From: Flavicella sediminum
GTDB taxonomy: Bacteria; Bacteroidota; Bacteroidia; Flavobacteriales; Flavobacteriaceae
Direction of reading: 5' to 3'
Length of the DNA stretch: 64,000 nucleotides
Assembly (NCBI RefSeq): GCF_006381105.1
Contig: NZ_VDET01000002.1
Coordinates: 372,001 to 436,000 of the forward strand
Shown here piece by piece: positions 10,046 to 17,798 of this stretch. Under the pieces are notes generated by a model that saw only the letters and a list, made by a program, of their open reading frames with translations, ran no database searches and was not told the origin of the DNA. A program made the translations under genes and the position numbers. How positions within the stretch are numbered: position 1 is the stretch's first letter; every line of letters starts with the position of its first letter.

Positions 10046-10110
10046 TAAAACTATAGCAAGACCTTTTCAATACCATCCTGCTCTAGCCTGCTCTATCCTG
10101 TACTGTCATG
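10046..10110 (-). promoter_or_regulatory. susC promoter with four-unit TCCTG-type repeat array
   Basis: On the plus strand four TCCTG-like pentamers follow each other at 10-bp steps: TCCTG (10076), GCCTG (10086), TCCTG (10096), TCATG (10106). The minus-strand -7 box TAGTTTTA lies at 10046-10053, 22 nt after the proximal pair. The proximal repeat ends 60 nt before the susC start. Other sites in the window have two units. The rest of the 398-bp gap (10017-10414) holds the terminator at 10279-10330 and no further gene. Confidence 0.75.
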
Positions 10111-10278
10111 ACCCAAAGACAAAACACTATATAACAACTATTTTAAAAAAAACATAAAGTAAAAAAGGAGAAAATTCACCTAAACAAATTTCTAGACATC
10201 AATTAAAACCAATACATGCTCACTTATTTTTTATAAAATGAAGTGACAAACAATTATTTTTAGTCACTCTAAAACAAA

Positions 10279-10330
10279 ACTCCTGTTCCTTTTCTAAACC
10301 TTTTTTAAGATTTAGAAAAAGAACAGGAGT
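10279..10330 (-). terminator. Strong rho-independent terminator after GH39 gene
   Basis: The 20-nt arms at 10279-10298 and 10311-10330 are complementary except for one position, which becomes a G-U pair in the minus-strand RNA. TTTTGTTTT follows on the minus strand. It separates the GH39 gene (stop at 10415) from the susC promoter. Confidence 0.85.
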
Positions 10331-10414
10331 ACATTTATTTAAAGAACAATACTTGCAGAACAAACACAAATATTTGCTCTTAGACACTTACTTTAAACTT
10401 GATTTTGAAAATTA

Positions 10415-12079
10415 CTATTGCGGTATTAGTTCAATAAGTTTTACACTGTGCGGCTCAAGTTCTACTTTTAAAGTAATTTTAGTATCCCTGACTTCAATAA
10501 GTGTACCATCAATAGTCTTGGGCAACTTTGCCAAGTTTTCATATTTAGTCTTATTAGCGTCAAATACACTATTCCAGCCATCTTCAAAATAATCATCTGG
10601 TCTATTTCCATATATACGAGCACTACTGGTTGTTTTATTTGCAACTCCTGCGGCTCTTACATCTTTATACAACTCATTCATAAAAACACCATGCGTCTTA
10701 TCAATCGTCCATTCGTTCATCTTCCATGTACTAGTACTCGATACTTCACCTCCTTCAATTACCGGATACATAACTTTACTTGCAGTACTACTTCTTGTTG
10801 TATTGTGATTGTATGCCAATATGTAAATTCTACCATTTTTTACAACTGGAATTACACCTGTAAATCCACTAAAATTATGTTCTGCAACAAGTCGATTACC
10901 CCCTTCCATTTTCAAGAACATCTCTGTAACATTTCTTCTTCCTGTAGCTAATCCATCTGTAGATTCCTGCCCCCAATCATATATTTCTGAAATCCTATAT
11001 TGATATGCCATTTCTGCTATGGTAGCATACCAACTTGCCCCAACTTCAGTAGCATCACTTAAACTTAGTCCTCTTTTTCCATTATCACCTTTTAATATCC
11101 CAAATTCCTGAATATCAAAAGGAATATCTTTAAACTGCGGATAACTATTTAATTTAGCTCTATAGGGCGCTATTTTTTCTTCTAGTTTTATTGTTTTCTG
11201 ATCTAATTTCTCATAGTACGACAAACAGAAAAAGCTCATCTTTGTTCCTTTGGTTCCCGTAGCATAATTGGTTCCTGTAGCACAGTGATCAATAATATCA
11301 GTCGTCCAGGTAGCAGCACCTTCTGTCAACAAGTTTCCTGGTCCAATGATAGCATCAGGAATTACTTTTAAAACTTCATCCACCGTTATGTCATAATGTT
11401 TGAAATATTCATCCCTTGTTCCTCTCCAATGGTGTGGTGTATAATTAGGTTCTGTGGCAACACGAAAACGCCAAGTTTTCACTGTATTCTGACCAAATTC
11501 TGTGATTAGTGTTTGTAAAAAAGCATTTATATATTGTCTCCAAAGATCATAATTAATTGGCGGCTTAGAATTCCCATAAGTATCAACTACTCGATCTCCG
11601 CTCATATCCCAAGGCACATTGTCTAATACGATCCTAGGTTTAAATCCGGTTTTCATAAAAGCTCTCATACTAGTAAGTAGGTCGCTGAAATCTGTAATAA
11701 TTTTGCCAGAAGCATCAACTCCTTTATAAAAATTATTTTTATCATCAGTTCTTCCTCCTAAGACACGAACCAAATTATAGCTTTTTACATAGGGCTTAAT
11801 ACCAACTAGACTAGAAGTAAATCCAGTTCCCGTAAATCGTGTTTGATTAATCATTGGTCGTGTAGACCAAAAGTTATACAATTCTCCGACTACAGCACCT
11901 GTATTTATAGCAACCACTTTATCAGGATCAACGGTAACAGGACCTTCTGGCTCAGGCTCTTCTGGTTTTGGTGTTACAACTATTTCTTCTTCAACCGGGT
12001 CACTTGAGCACGAAAAGAACAAGGCACTTGTGATGCAAAAAGCTACACTAAAAAGTATTTTTCTATTGATTACGAACAT
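10415..12079 (-). CDS. GH39-like (clan GH-A) glycosidase, surface lipoprotein
   Basis: 554 residues. The lipobox is ALFFSC (Cys24), followed by a Pro/Glu-rich linker (PKPEEPEPEGP, about 37-48) that may hold the enzyme away from the membrane. The TIM barrel has the acid/base in FRVATEPNYT (Glu210) and the nucleophile in FDIQEFGIL (Glu325), the GH39 pattern. A beta-sandwich follows (about 410-554). GH39 members include beta-xylosidases, and a GH39 enzyme is reported in the Formosa ulvan PUL, so xylose removal is plausible (inference). It has its own promoter motif (12124-12168) and a strong terminator, so it is monocistronic. Confidence 0.82.
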   Translation of the reverse strand: MFVINRKILFSVAFCITSALFFSCSSDPVEEEIVVTPKPEEPEPEGPVTVDPDKVVAINTGAVVGELYNFWSTRPMINQTRFTGTGFTSSLVGIKPYVKSYNLVRVLGGRTDDKNNFYKGVDASGKIITDFSDLLTSMRAFMKTGFKPRIVLDNVPWDMSGDRVVDTYGNSKPPINYDLWRQYINAFLQTLITEFGQNTVKTWRFRVATEPNYTPHHWRGTRDEYFKHYDITVDEVLKVIPDAIIGPGNLLTEGAATWTTDIIDHCATGTNYATGTKGTKMSFFCLSYYEKLDQKTIKLEEKIAPYRAKLNSYPQFKDIPFDIQEFGILKGDNGKRGLSLSDATEVGASWYATIAEMAYQYRISEIYDWGQESTDGLATGRRNVTEMFLKMEGGNRLVAEHNFSGFTGVIPVVKNGRIYILAYNHNTTRSSTASKVMYPVIEGGEVSSTSTWKMNEWTIDKTHGVFMNELYKDVRAAGVANKTTSSARIYGNRPDDYFEDGWNSVFDANKTKYENLAKLPKTIDGTLIEVRDTKITLKVELEPHSVKLIELIPQ

Positions 12080-12123
12080 CTATAATATATTTAATTTCAG
12101 CTGTCTATAATTTAACAGCCTTA

Positions 12124-12168
12124 CAAATTTCATTAATTAAAATAAAAAAAGTGTCCTGAGGTGTTAGG
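12124..12168 (-). promoter_or_regulatory. Shared-motif promoter for GH39 gene
   Basis: Plus strand 12154-12168 reads TCCTGAGGTGTTAGG. The first pentamer is intact and the second is poor. The minus-strand -7-like box GAAATTTG (12124-12131) is at the standard 22-nt spacing. It is the weakest member of the set but sits where expected, 75 nt from the start. Confidence 0.5.
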
Positions 12169-12236
12169 AGTTAGAAAAAACTCAAATTTAAAGGCTTATT
12201 TTGTTTCGCTCATTGCCCACAATTCAATAAGAAAAA

Positions 12237-13202
12237 CTATTCGTACTTTATAATTTTTTTGAAGAAGTGCACATCTCGATCTGTACTTGAAATAAAATAG
12301 ATACCATTAGGAAAGTTAGTCATATCGATTGTTTCTGATGCGTTCGAAGTAGTAAGTTTTTTTAGAACAGCCCCATAGGCATTTGAAATTATCAAATTTG
12401 AATTAAGAGGTAGGTTTGCTAAAGCAAGTTTAGCTTTTGTCGGATTGGGAAATATTTTTATTTCTTTTATTTTCTGGGCATCAACAGATAAAGCTTCGTA
12501 GCAACTAGATGCTTCATTGTCTAAATCGAAAGCAGAACTATCGGAAATGCCATTTTTTCTTAAAACCATTTTATCTATAAATAAATTTGAAGACCTTGCA
12601 TCTACCGTGATTGTGTATTCTTTAGCTTCATTAAAAGTTACAAATACTCTGTGTGCAACGTGGTCATTTGTATTGGTTACAAATACCCAATCCAAGGTAT
12701 TCCCAAAAGCCTTTATAAAATTATCTGTGGAAGTTCCAGCAGCACAGGTCAAATCATCACTTGAGTTACAGTAAGGTTTAGGATACACTTTTGCTCCATT
12801 TTTCACCCCATAAAAATCTTCCGCATCAATTTTTAACCAGGCATCATTATGTTCTCCTTTGGAGATCCCTAGGCCTACTTTCATTCTCCATGCAAAACGA
12901 TAAGTCCCAGGATTGTTTATTTTAACATTGTAAACAATTGGCGCATTAGAAAGACTATTAAATGACTCAGAACCGGACCAATACAAATAATTTGTATCTC
13001 TATTTTCTCCATTTATAGTTTCCGTTTCCGTACCAATTTTCCATCTGTTATCATTGATAACTCCTGATTCCATCTCAATAGTTAACAAGCCTTCTTTTTC
13101 TTCGAAAGGAAGTAAACCATTACAAGTAGCTTCTTGAGATAACATGGGCATTAATGGTATCAAGACTAAATAAATTACTGTTTTTCTAAGCTGTTTTAAC
13201 AT
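12237..13202 (-). CDS. T9SS-secreted protein with carbohydrate-binding-like beta-sandwich
   Basis: 321 residues. An N-terminal signal peptide is followed by one beta-sandwich domain (about 38-220). The segments LTIEMESGVI, NPGTYRFAWRMKV, HRVFVTFNEAKEYTITVDARSS and FIDKMVLRK resemble CBM6/CBM35-type modules: an acidic start, ligand aromatics and a final FIDKM strand. A T9SS type A sorting domain is at about 245-321 (IKIFPNPTKAKL, NGIYFISS, FFKKIIKYE). There is no catalytic domain, so it is probably a secreted glycan-binding protein. It is monocistronic with its own motif promoter. Confidence 0.75.
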   Translation of the reverse strand: MLKQLRKTVIYLVLIPLMPMLSQEATCNGLLPFEEKEGLLTIEMESGVINDNRWKIGTETETINGENRDTNYLYWSGSESFNSLSNAPIVYNVKINNPGTYRFAWRMKVGLGISKGEHNDAWLKIDAEDFYGVKNGAKVYPKPYCNSSDDLTCAAGTSTDNFIKAFGNTLDWVFVTNTNDHVAHRVFVTFNEAKEYTITVDARSSNLFIDKMVLRKNGISDSSAFDLDNEASSCYEALSVDAQKIKEIKIFPNPTKAKLALANLPLNSNLIISNAYGAVLKKLTTSNASETIDMTNFPNGIYFISSTDRDVHFFKKIIKYE

Positions 13203-13225
13203 AACTATTTTTTACAAGTTAACTT

Positions 13226-13270
13226 CGAAAATAATTTGTTAGTTCAAAGATAGCATCCTGTACAATCACG
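13226..13270 (-). promoter_or_regulatory. Shared-motif promoter for T9SS carbohydrate-binding protein
   Basis: Plus strand 13256-13270 reads TCCTGTACAATCACG. The minus-strand -7 box TATTTTCG (13226-13233) starts 22 nt after the repeat. The repeat ends 54 nt before the start codon at 13202. Confidence 0.72.
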
Positions 13271-13290
13271 ATTAGAAAACATTTAATTTG

Positions 13291-15099
13291 TCATTTTTTA
13301 AACTCACGTAACTTTCCTTCAAGACTTGCTATGAATTCTCTAGGAAAACGAGCATCTTTAGCGGTATTTATAGTCTTTTGAAGATAATAAAGAGCTTTAT
13401 CCTTTTCATTTAATTGAAAATAAGCCATCGCTAACGACTGCCCAGCTACGACCTGAGTTCGCATATCAGACCTATAATTTATCAATGCTCTTTCACTAAA
13501 TTCTTTTGCTTGCTTAGGGTTTCGTATATGCTCATTTGGACAATTAATTAAAAAAGAACCATATGCCTCTTGAATGAAAGGATTGTTAGGGGAAAATTTT
13601 AAAGCCGTTTTATATACATCAGCTAGTTCAGTCCACATTTTATTATTTCTATAATAATCGGTAAGGTAATTTATTATAAATACTTGGTCTGGAGTTTCTT
13701 TAAATGCCGATTCATAATATTTTATTGCCCCTTTTACATCTCCAGCATTTTTTGCTAAAATTCCATTAAAAATATTAATTCTCGGGTTTTTAGAATCCAG
13801 TTTTTCTAATCTCAATAAATACTTTTTTGCATTTATCAAATCTCCTTGTTGTATAGCTAAAAATGTGGCTCCTCCTATTACAGCAGGATCATTTGGGTAC
13901 TGCGCTACTAATTCATTCATTAAAGCTACACCTTTCTCTTTCATACCTAACCTATCGAAAAAAAATCCTGCTAATCTAGATTTCGTTTCAGGTTTTTGAT
14001 TTTCACTTTTTTCAGCTACTAAGAAATATTTTTTAGCGGCACTTTTAAGCCCCGAATTTGACAAACCTTTTCCTACACCAATAATCTCATTATAGTCATT
14101 TTTAAAAGCTTCCAAATGTACATCTAAATAAGGGAGTGCTTTTCTTCCCATGTTCATAGAAAGATATAGTCGAATGGCTTTAGAAACTATATATTTATTT
14201 TCGGGAATTTTTTTCAAACTAAAATCCACCAACTCCATTGCCCAAAGTAAATTATTACTTCTAATGGCATCTTCAATTTGTTTTAATAAATACGTTTCAG
14301 TTCTAGAATGGAAGCTTAACTTATCTAACCAAGGATCCACCGGAGATCTATAGTCCTCTAAATCTTTTGATCGCTCTGAATAATACTCACTCAACTTTCT
14401 GTTCCCTTTTTCAGCATACATGATACTTAATTGTTTATACGCTGGGCCAAATGAATTCTCACTAGCAATCAATTTTTTTAGTTGATTTTCTGCCAATAAA
14501 ACTTTACCGCTACTATGATAAGACTTTGCCAATTCTAAACTAGCATAAGCTGATAGCGGAAAATAAGACGTTCTTTTAGTATTCTTTAAAACAAAATATT
14601 TCTTATCCATTCCTACTAAGCTTTCAAGTAACTCTTCAAATTGAGTCGTCTCACCTATTTGGTTGTGAGCTTCAGCTTTGTAATACCATGCCAAGTATAT
14701 ATTAGGTTGAATTTCTAAAACATTATTAAAATTCTTAATTGCATCTACAGAATCACTAAGTTCTCTTTTTAAACATCCCAAATAATAACTCCAAATCCAC
14801 TCTTTAGGAGCTCGTTCAATAGCCAATAGATAGCATACTTCTGCTTGTTCAAAATAATTATTAGCATGATATATCATTCCTAACTTACCAAGGTTGGTAA
14901 CAGAAGGTTTGCTAATCGTCTTTGCATTGACATTTACAATATATTTTTGAAATGAAATTGAAGTATCGTTTAAATCTGGAATTTCAGGTAATCGATTTGC
15001 ATATTGATTTTCAATATTTTTATTGATTAAAAAATAGGACAACCCCATACAAAAAACAACTATAGACGAAATAGTCAGTAATATTTTTTTTCTATTCAT
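13291..15099 (-). CDS. Membrane-anchored TPR-repeat protein
   Basis: 602 residues. One N-terminal membrane segment (about 5-26, ILLTISSIVVFCMGLSYFLI) anchors a long helical repeat region facing the periplasm. TPR-type pairs recur through the protein, for example WSYYLGCLKRELSDSVDAIK, AWYYKAEAHNQIGET, NIFNGILAKNAGDVKGAIKYYESAF and AMAYFQLNEKDKALYYLQKTI. It is likely a scaffold for protein contacts and no enzyme motif is visible. It is transcribed divergently from the cytochrome c/FG-GAP pair and shares a 127-bp intergenic region. A conventional promoter (TTG, 20 nt, TATTTTAG at 15118-15125) precedes it, not the shared PUL motif, so its regulation probably differs. Confidence 0.85.
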   Translation of the reverse strand: MNRKKILLTISSIVVFCMGLSYFLINKNIENQYANRLPEIPDLNDTSISFQKYIVNVNAKTISKPSVTNLGKLGMIYHANNYFEQAEVCYLLAIERAPKEWIWSYYLGCLKRELSDSVDAIKNFNNVLEIQPNIYLAWYYKAEAHNQIGETTQFEELLESLVGMDKKYFVLKNTKRTSYFPLSAYASLELAKSYHSSGKVLLAENQLKKLIASENSFGPAYKQLSIMYAEKGNRKLSEYYSERSKDLEDYRSPVDPWLDKLSFHSRTETYLLKQIEDAIRSNNLLWAMELVDFSLKKIPENKYIVSKAIRLYLSMNMGRKALPYLDVHLEAFKNDYNEIIGVGKGLSNSGLKSAAKKYFLVAEKSENQKPETKSRLAGFFFDRLGMKEKGVALMNELVAQYPNDPAVIGGATFLAIQQGDLINAKKYLLRLEKLDSKNPRINIFNGILAKNAGDVKGAIKYYESAFKETPDQVFIINYLTDYYRNNKMWTELADVYKTALKFSPNNPFIQEAYGSFLINCPNEHIRNPKQAKEFSERALINYRSDMRTQVVAGQSLAMAYFQLNEKDKALYYLQKTINTAKDARFPREFIASLEGKLREFKK

Positions 15100-15117
15100 T
15101 TCAATTAAATTAATTAG

Positions 15118-15148
15118 CTAAAATAACAAAAACCAAGGTGAACATCAA
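15118..15148 (-). promoter_or_regulatory. Conventional Bacteroidota promoter for the TPR gene
   Basis: On the minus strand a TTG (15146-15148), a 20-nt spacer and TATTTTAG (15118-15125) match the -33/-7 pattern. The start codon follows at 15099. No TCCTG repeat is present. On the plus strand, TACTTTCG at 15190-15197 may be the -7 box of the divergent cytochrome gene. Confidence 0.4.
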
Positions 15149-15226
15149 TAAAACTAAGAAAATTACACACCTGATTTTTTTAATTTATGTACTTTCGTTT
15201 TAGTATTTTTAAAATGAAATTCAATA

Positions 15227-15646
15227 ATGTATCCCTCAAAAAGAAATAACACAAAAACAGTGTATTTTGTATTTTTATTTGTTTCATCTTTATTTTTTGG
15301 ATGTAAAAATTCGGAAGAAAAAATCAATTTTAAAAAAGCACAAAAAGGACAAGAATTATTTACTTCAGTTGGCTGTGCAACCTGCCACTCTTTATCTGGA
15401 GCCAAATTTTACGGACCTTCATTAAATAAAATCTTAGGAACTAAGACTAAAGTAATTCGAAATCATAAAGAATATACCGTTTTCTTTGATGAAAATTATA
15501 TTAAAAAATCAATTATAGATCCAGATTTCGAAAAACCAATTTTGTTTAAAAGTAAAAAAATGCCAAAGCCAAGTCTTACAACTTTTGAAGTAGATTGCCT
15601 TACTAACTACCTTGTAAGCATCAACAAAACATCAACAAAACACTAA
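15227..15646 (+). CDS. Small monohaem cytochrome c lipoprotein
   Basis: 139 residues. The lipobox is SLFFGC (Cys26). A single haem-binding motif CATCH (50-54) lies in GQELFTSVGCATCHSLSG, and a likely axial Met (KKMPKP, Met112) lies near the end, as in class I cytochrome c. It would carry one electron in the periplasm or at the outer membrane. It is one of only three plus-strand genes and is followed 2 nt later by an FG-GAP lipoprotein, so the two are cotranslated. The electron donor and acceptor are unknown and no oxidase or dehydrogenase is visible in the window. Confidence 0.9.
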   Translation: MYPSKRNNTKTVYFVFLFVSSLFFGCKNSEEKINFKKAQKGQELFTSVGCATCHSLSGAKFYGPSLNKILGTKTKVIRNHKEYTVFFDENYIKKSIIDPDFEKPILFKSKKMPKPSLTTFEVDCLTNYLVSINKTSTKH

Positions 15647-15648
15647 CT

Positions 15649-16944
15649 ATGCAAAAAAAACATACAGTTCTTTTTTTGTTTTTCTTTTCCGTTTTACTAA
15701 TCAATTGTAAAAACAAAGAGCGTGAAGAAAACACGAATGAACAAGCAAAAGCTAAAATCCAAAATGAAAATAAATCATTAAAAAATATTTTAACTAAATT
15801 TACGCCTATTGCAATTGGAAACAAATTTGAAGATCCTCCACAAATTTCAAATCTTGCTATTGGTGACATCAACAAAGATGAGTTATTAGATGTTGTCGTA
15901 TGTGACATTAAGAACAATACGATTTCTATAATTAGTCAACATCCTAAAGATACATTTACAGAAAAAATAGTTGCAGACAGTATTGAAGCACCTGCACATG
16001 TTCAAATTTTTGATTTTGACAAAGACGGTGATCAGGATTTAATTGTTGCGTTACTGGGCATGCTTTTTCCAAACAATGACAGAATCGGATCAATTATTGT
16101 TCTTGAAAATGATGGAGAAAATAATTTTTCTAAAAGAATTGTCCTCGAAAACATAGCTCGTGTTGCCGATGTAAGAGCGGGTGATATAGATGGCGATGGA
16201 GATATAGATTTAGCTACTGCCCAATTTGGTTATGATGATGGAGAAACTTCTTGGATCGAAAACTTAGGAAATTGGGCCTTTAAAAATCATAGCTTACAAA
16301 ATCTTTCTGGCCCCATAAATGTAGAATTAATAGATATTGATTTAGATAATGATTTAGATATTATTTCTTTAGTAACCCAAGAATGGGAAACCATATATTG
16401 CTTTGAAAATGATGGCAAAGGCAACTTCAAATCTAAAAAAATATGGGGTGCTAGTAACCAAGATTATGGATCTAGTGGTATTTCAATCACAGATATAAAC
16501 AAAGACGGAAAGCTAGATATTCTTTACACTAACGGAGATGCTTTCGACTACCTACCTCCGCTTCCAAGACCTTGGCATGGAGTACAATGGCTTAAGAATT
16601 TAGGCCATTTAAAATTTAAACATTACCCTATTACTAATTTCCCAGGTGCTTTTAGTGCAAGAACTACTGATATTGACAAAGATAATGACGAAGATATTTT
16701 TGTTGTTAGTGGCTTTAATTATTGGGACAAAGCATCTGCCGAAAGTTTAATATTACTGGAAAACAATGGTAACAATACTTTTAAAAAACATACCATAGCA
16801 AAATCTCCAACACACTTAATTACATTAGAACTAGGTGATTTTAATAAAGATGGGCTTATGGATATGGTCACAGGTGGTGTATATATTTATCCTCCTTTTG
16901 ACAAATTAGAGCGTGTTACACTTTGGATGAATACAGGAAAATAA
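15649..16944 (+). CDS. FG-GAP/VCBS-repeat beta-propeller lipoprotein
   Basis: 431 residues. The lipobox is VLLINC (Cys20). At least six calcium-binding-type repeats are visible: DINKDELLDVV, DFDKDGDQDLI, DIDGDGDIDLA, DIDLDNDLDII, DINKDGKLDIL and DFNKDGLMDMV, with DIDKDNDEDIF between the last two. This spacing suggests a seven-bladed propeller. No catalytic motif was recognised. Such propellers often serve in binding or protein interaction. It starts 2 nt after the cytochrome c stop and faces the TPR gene across the divergent promoter region, suggesting a three-protein envelope complex (inference). Confidence 0.88.
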   Translation: MQKKHTVLFLFFFSVLLINCKNKEREENTNEQAKAKIQNENKSLKNILTKFTPIAIGNKFEDPPQISNLAIGDINKDELLDVVVCDIKNNTISIISQHPKDTFTEKIVADSIEAPAHVQIFDFDKDGDQDLIVALLGMLFPNNDRIGSIIVLENDGENNFSKRIVLENIARVADVRAGDIDGDGDIDLATAQFGYDDGETSWIENLGNWAFKNHSLQNLSGPINVELIDIDLDNDLDIISLVTQEWETIYCFENDGKGNFKSKKIWGASNQDYGSSGISITDINKDGKLDILYTNGDAFDYLPPLPRPWHGVQWLKNLGHLKFKHYPITNFPGAFSARTTDIDKDNDEDIFVVSGFNYWDKASAESLILLENNGNNTFKKHTIAKSPTHLITLELGDFNKDGLMDMVTGGVYIYPPFDKLERVTLWMNTGK

Positions 16945-17048
16945 CACTTACCATCTCTTACATCAAAAAAATCGAATTCTTGCAACTACAAGCTACTACC
17001 TTCAATCAATTAGACAATTGAATACAAATATTGCAGTTAATAATAAGT

Positions 17049-17798
17049 CTAGTACTTTATTCTAATGTTTTTATACTGCACTTTCATTGGTGGCCCTATA
17101 TGAACTTGAACACCAAGAAAACCTTTGTTTACTCTATTGATGGTATCTAAATCTAAAACATCACTCATTAAAACACCATTGACATAATGCTGCATACGAT
17201 TGCCTTTAACAATAAGGTGAACTTTATTCCAATCGTTTGATTTAATGTGCGATTTCAATTGTAATCTACTACCCAAAGTATCAAGTATTGTTCTAGTTTG
17301 CCAACAATTCTTGTTTACGTTGTTACGCAATCTGTTCTTAGAAATATTCCTAGGCATTGGTGGGATACTTACTTTTTCACCAACATAAGCTAAAGTTGTT
17401 CGTTTTTTTTCCTCGTAGTTTTGCCCCGTGTATCTATTTTTCCCATCAATATCGCATTGATAACCGCTTAGAGCAAAAGGAATCGTATCCATAAGTTTAC
17501 TTCTATAGTTGATTCCACTGTTACCCGTTTCCGATATTTTATATTCTAATTTTAACTCAAAATCTTTGGGTTGTACTTTTTGATAAATAATAAAAGAATT
17601 GCGTTTTAAAATTGTTTCAGGTGTTACCTCTCCAATTAAACGACCTTCTTTAACACTCCAATAAGTAGAATCTCCATGCCAACCATCTAAATTTTCGCCA
17701 TTAAAAACAGACCTAAAGTCATCCTTTTTAACAGCTTTTTTTTTACCAATACAAGCCGATAAGCAAACACTTAAAAATAGAATTGTTAGCTGTTTCAT
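17049..17798 (-). CDS. DUF1080 family (3-keto-glycoside hydrolase-like) lipoprotein
   Basis: 249 residues. The lipobox is CLSAC (Cys16). The fold is concanavalin-like DUF1080: FNGENLDGWHGDSTYWSVKEG, the central segment LEYKISETGNSGINYRS and the end GFLGVQVHIGPPMKVQYKNIRIK (in part; about 225-249). Some members of this family hydrolyse 3-keto-glycosides, while others may only bind glycans. The start ATG overlaps the GH43 stop by one base (TAATG), so translation is coupled. It ends in a 104-bp convergent gap facing the FG-GAP gene. Confidence 0.85.
   Translation of the reverse strand: MKQLTILFLSVCLSACIGKKKAVKKDDFRSVFNGENLDGWHGDSTYWSVKEGRLIGEVTPETILKRNSFIIYQKVQPKDFELKLEYKISETGNSGINYRSKLMDTIPFALSGYQCDIDGKNRYTGQNYEEKKRTTLAYVGEKVSIPPMPRNISKNRLRNNVNKNCWQTRTILDTLGSRLQLKSHIKSNDWNKVHLIVKGNRMQHYVNGVLMSDVLDLDTINRVNKGFLGVQVHIGPPMKVQYKNIRIKY

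Noticed and set aside
10281-10291. TCCTGTTCCTT resembling the shared repeat
   Set aside because: It is one arm of the terminator hairpin at 10279-10330 and lacks the second pentamer and the -7 spacing.
17001-17022. Hairpin TTCAAT/ATTGAA between the convergent FG-GAP and DUF1080 genes
   Set aside because: The stem is short and AT-only, with no T-run, so it is not called as a terminator.
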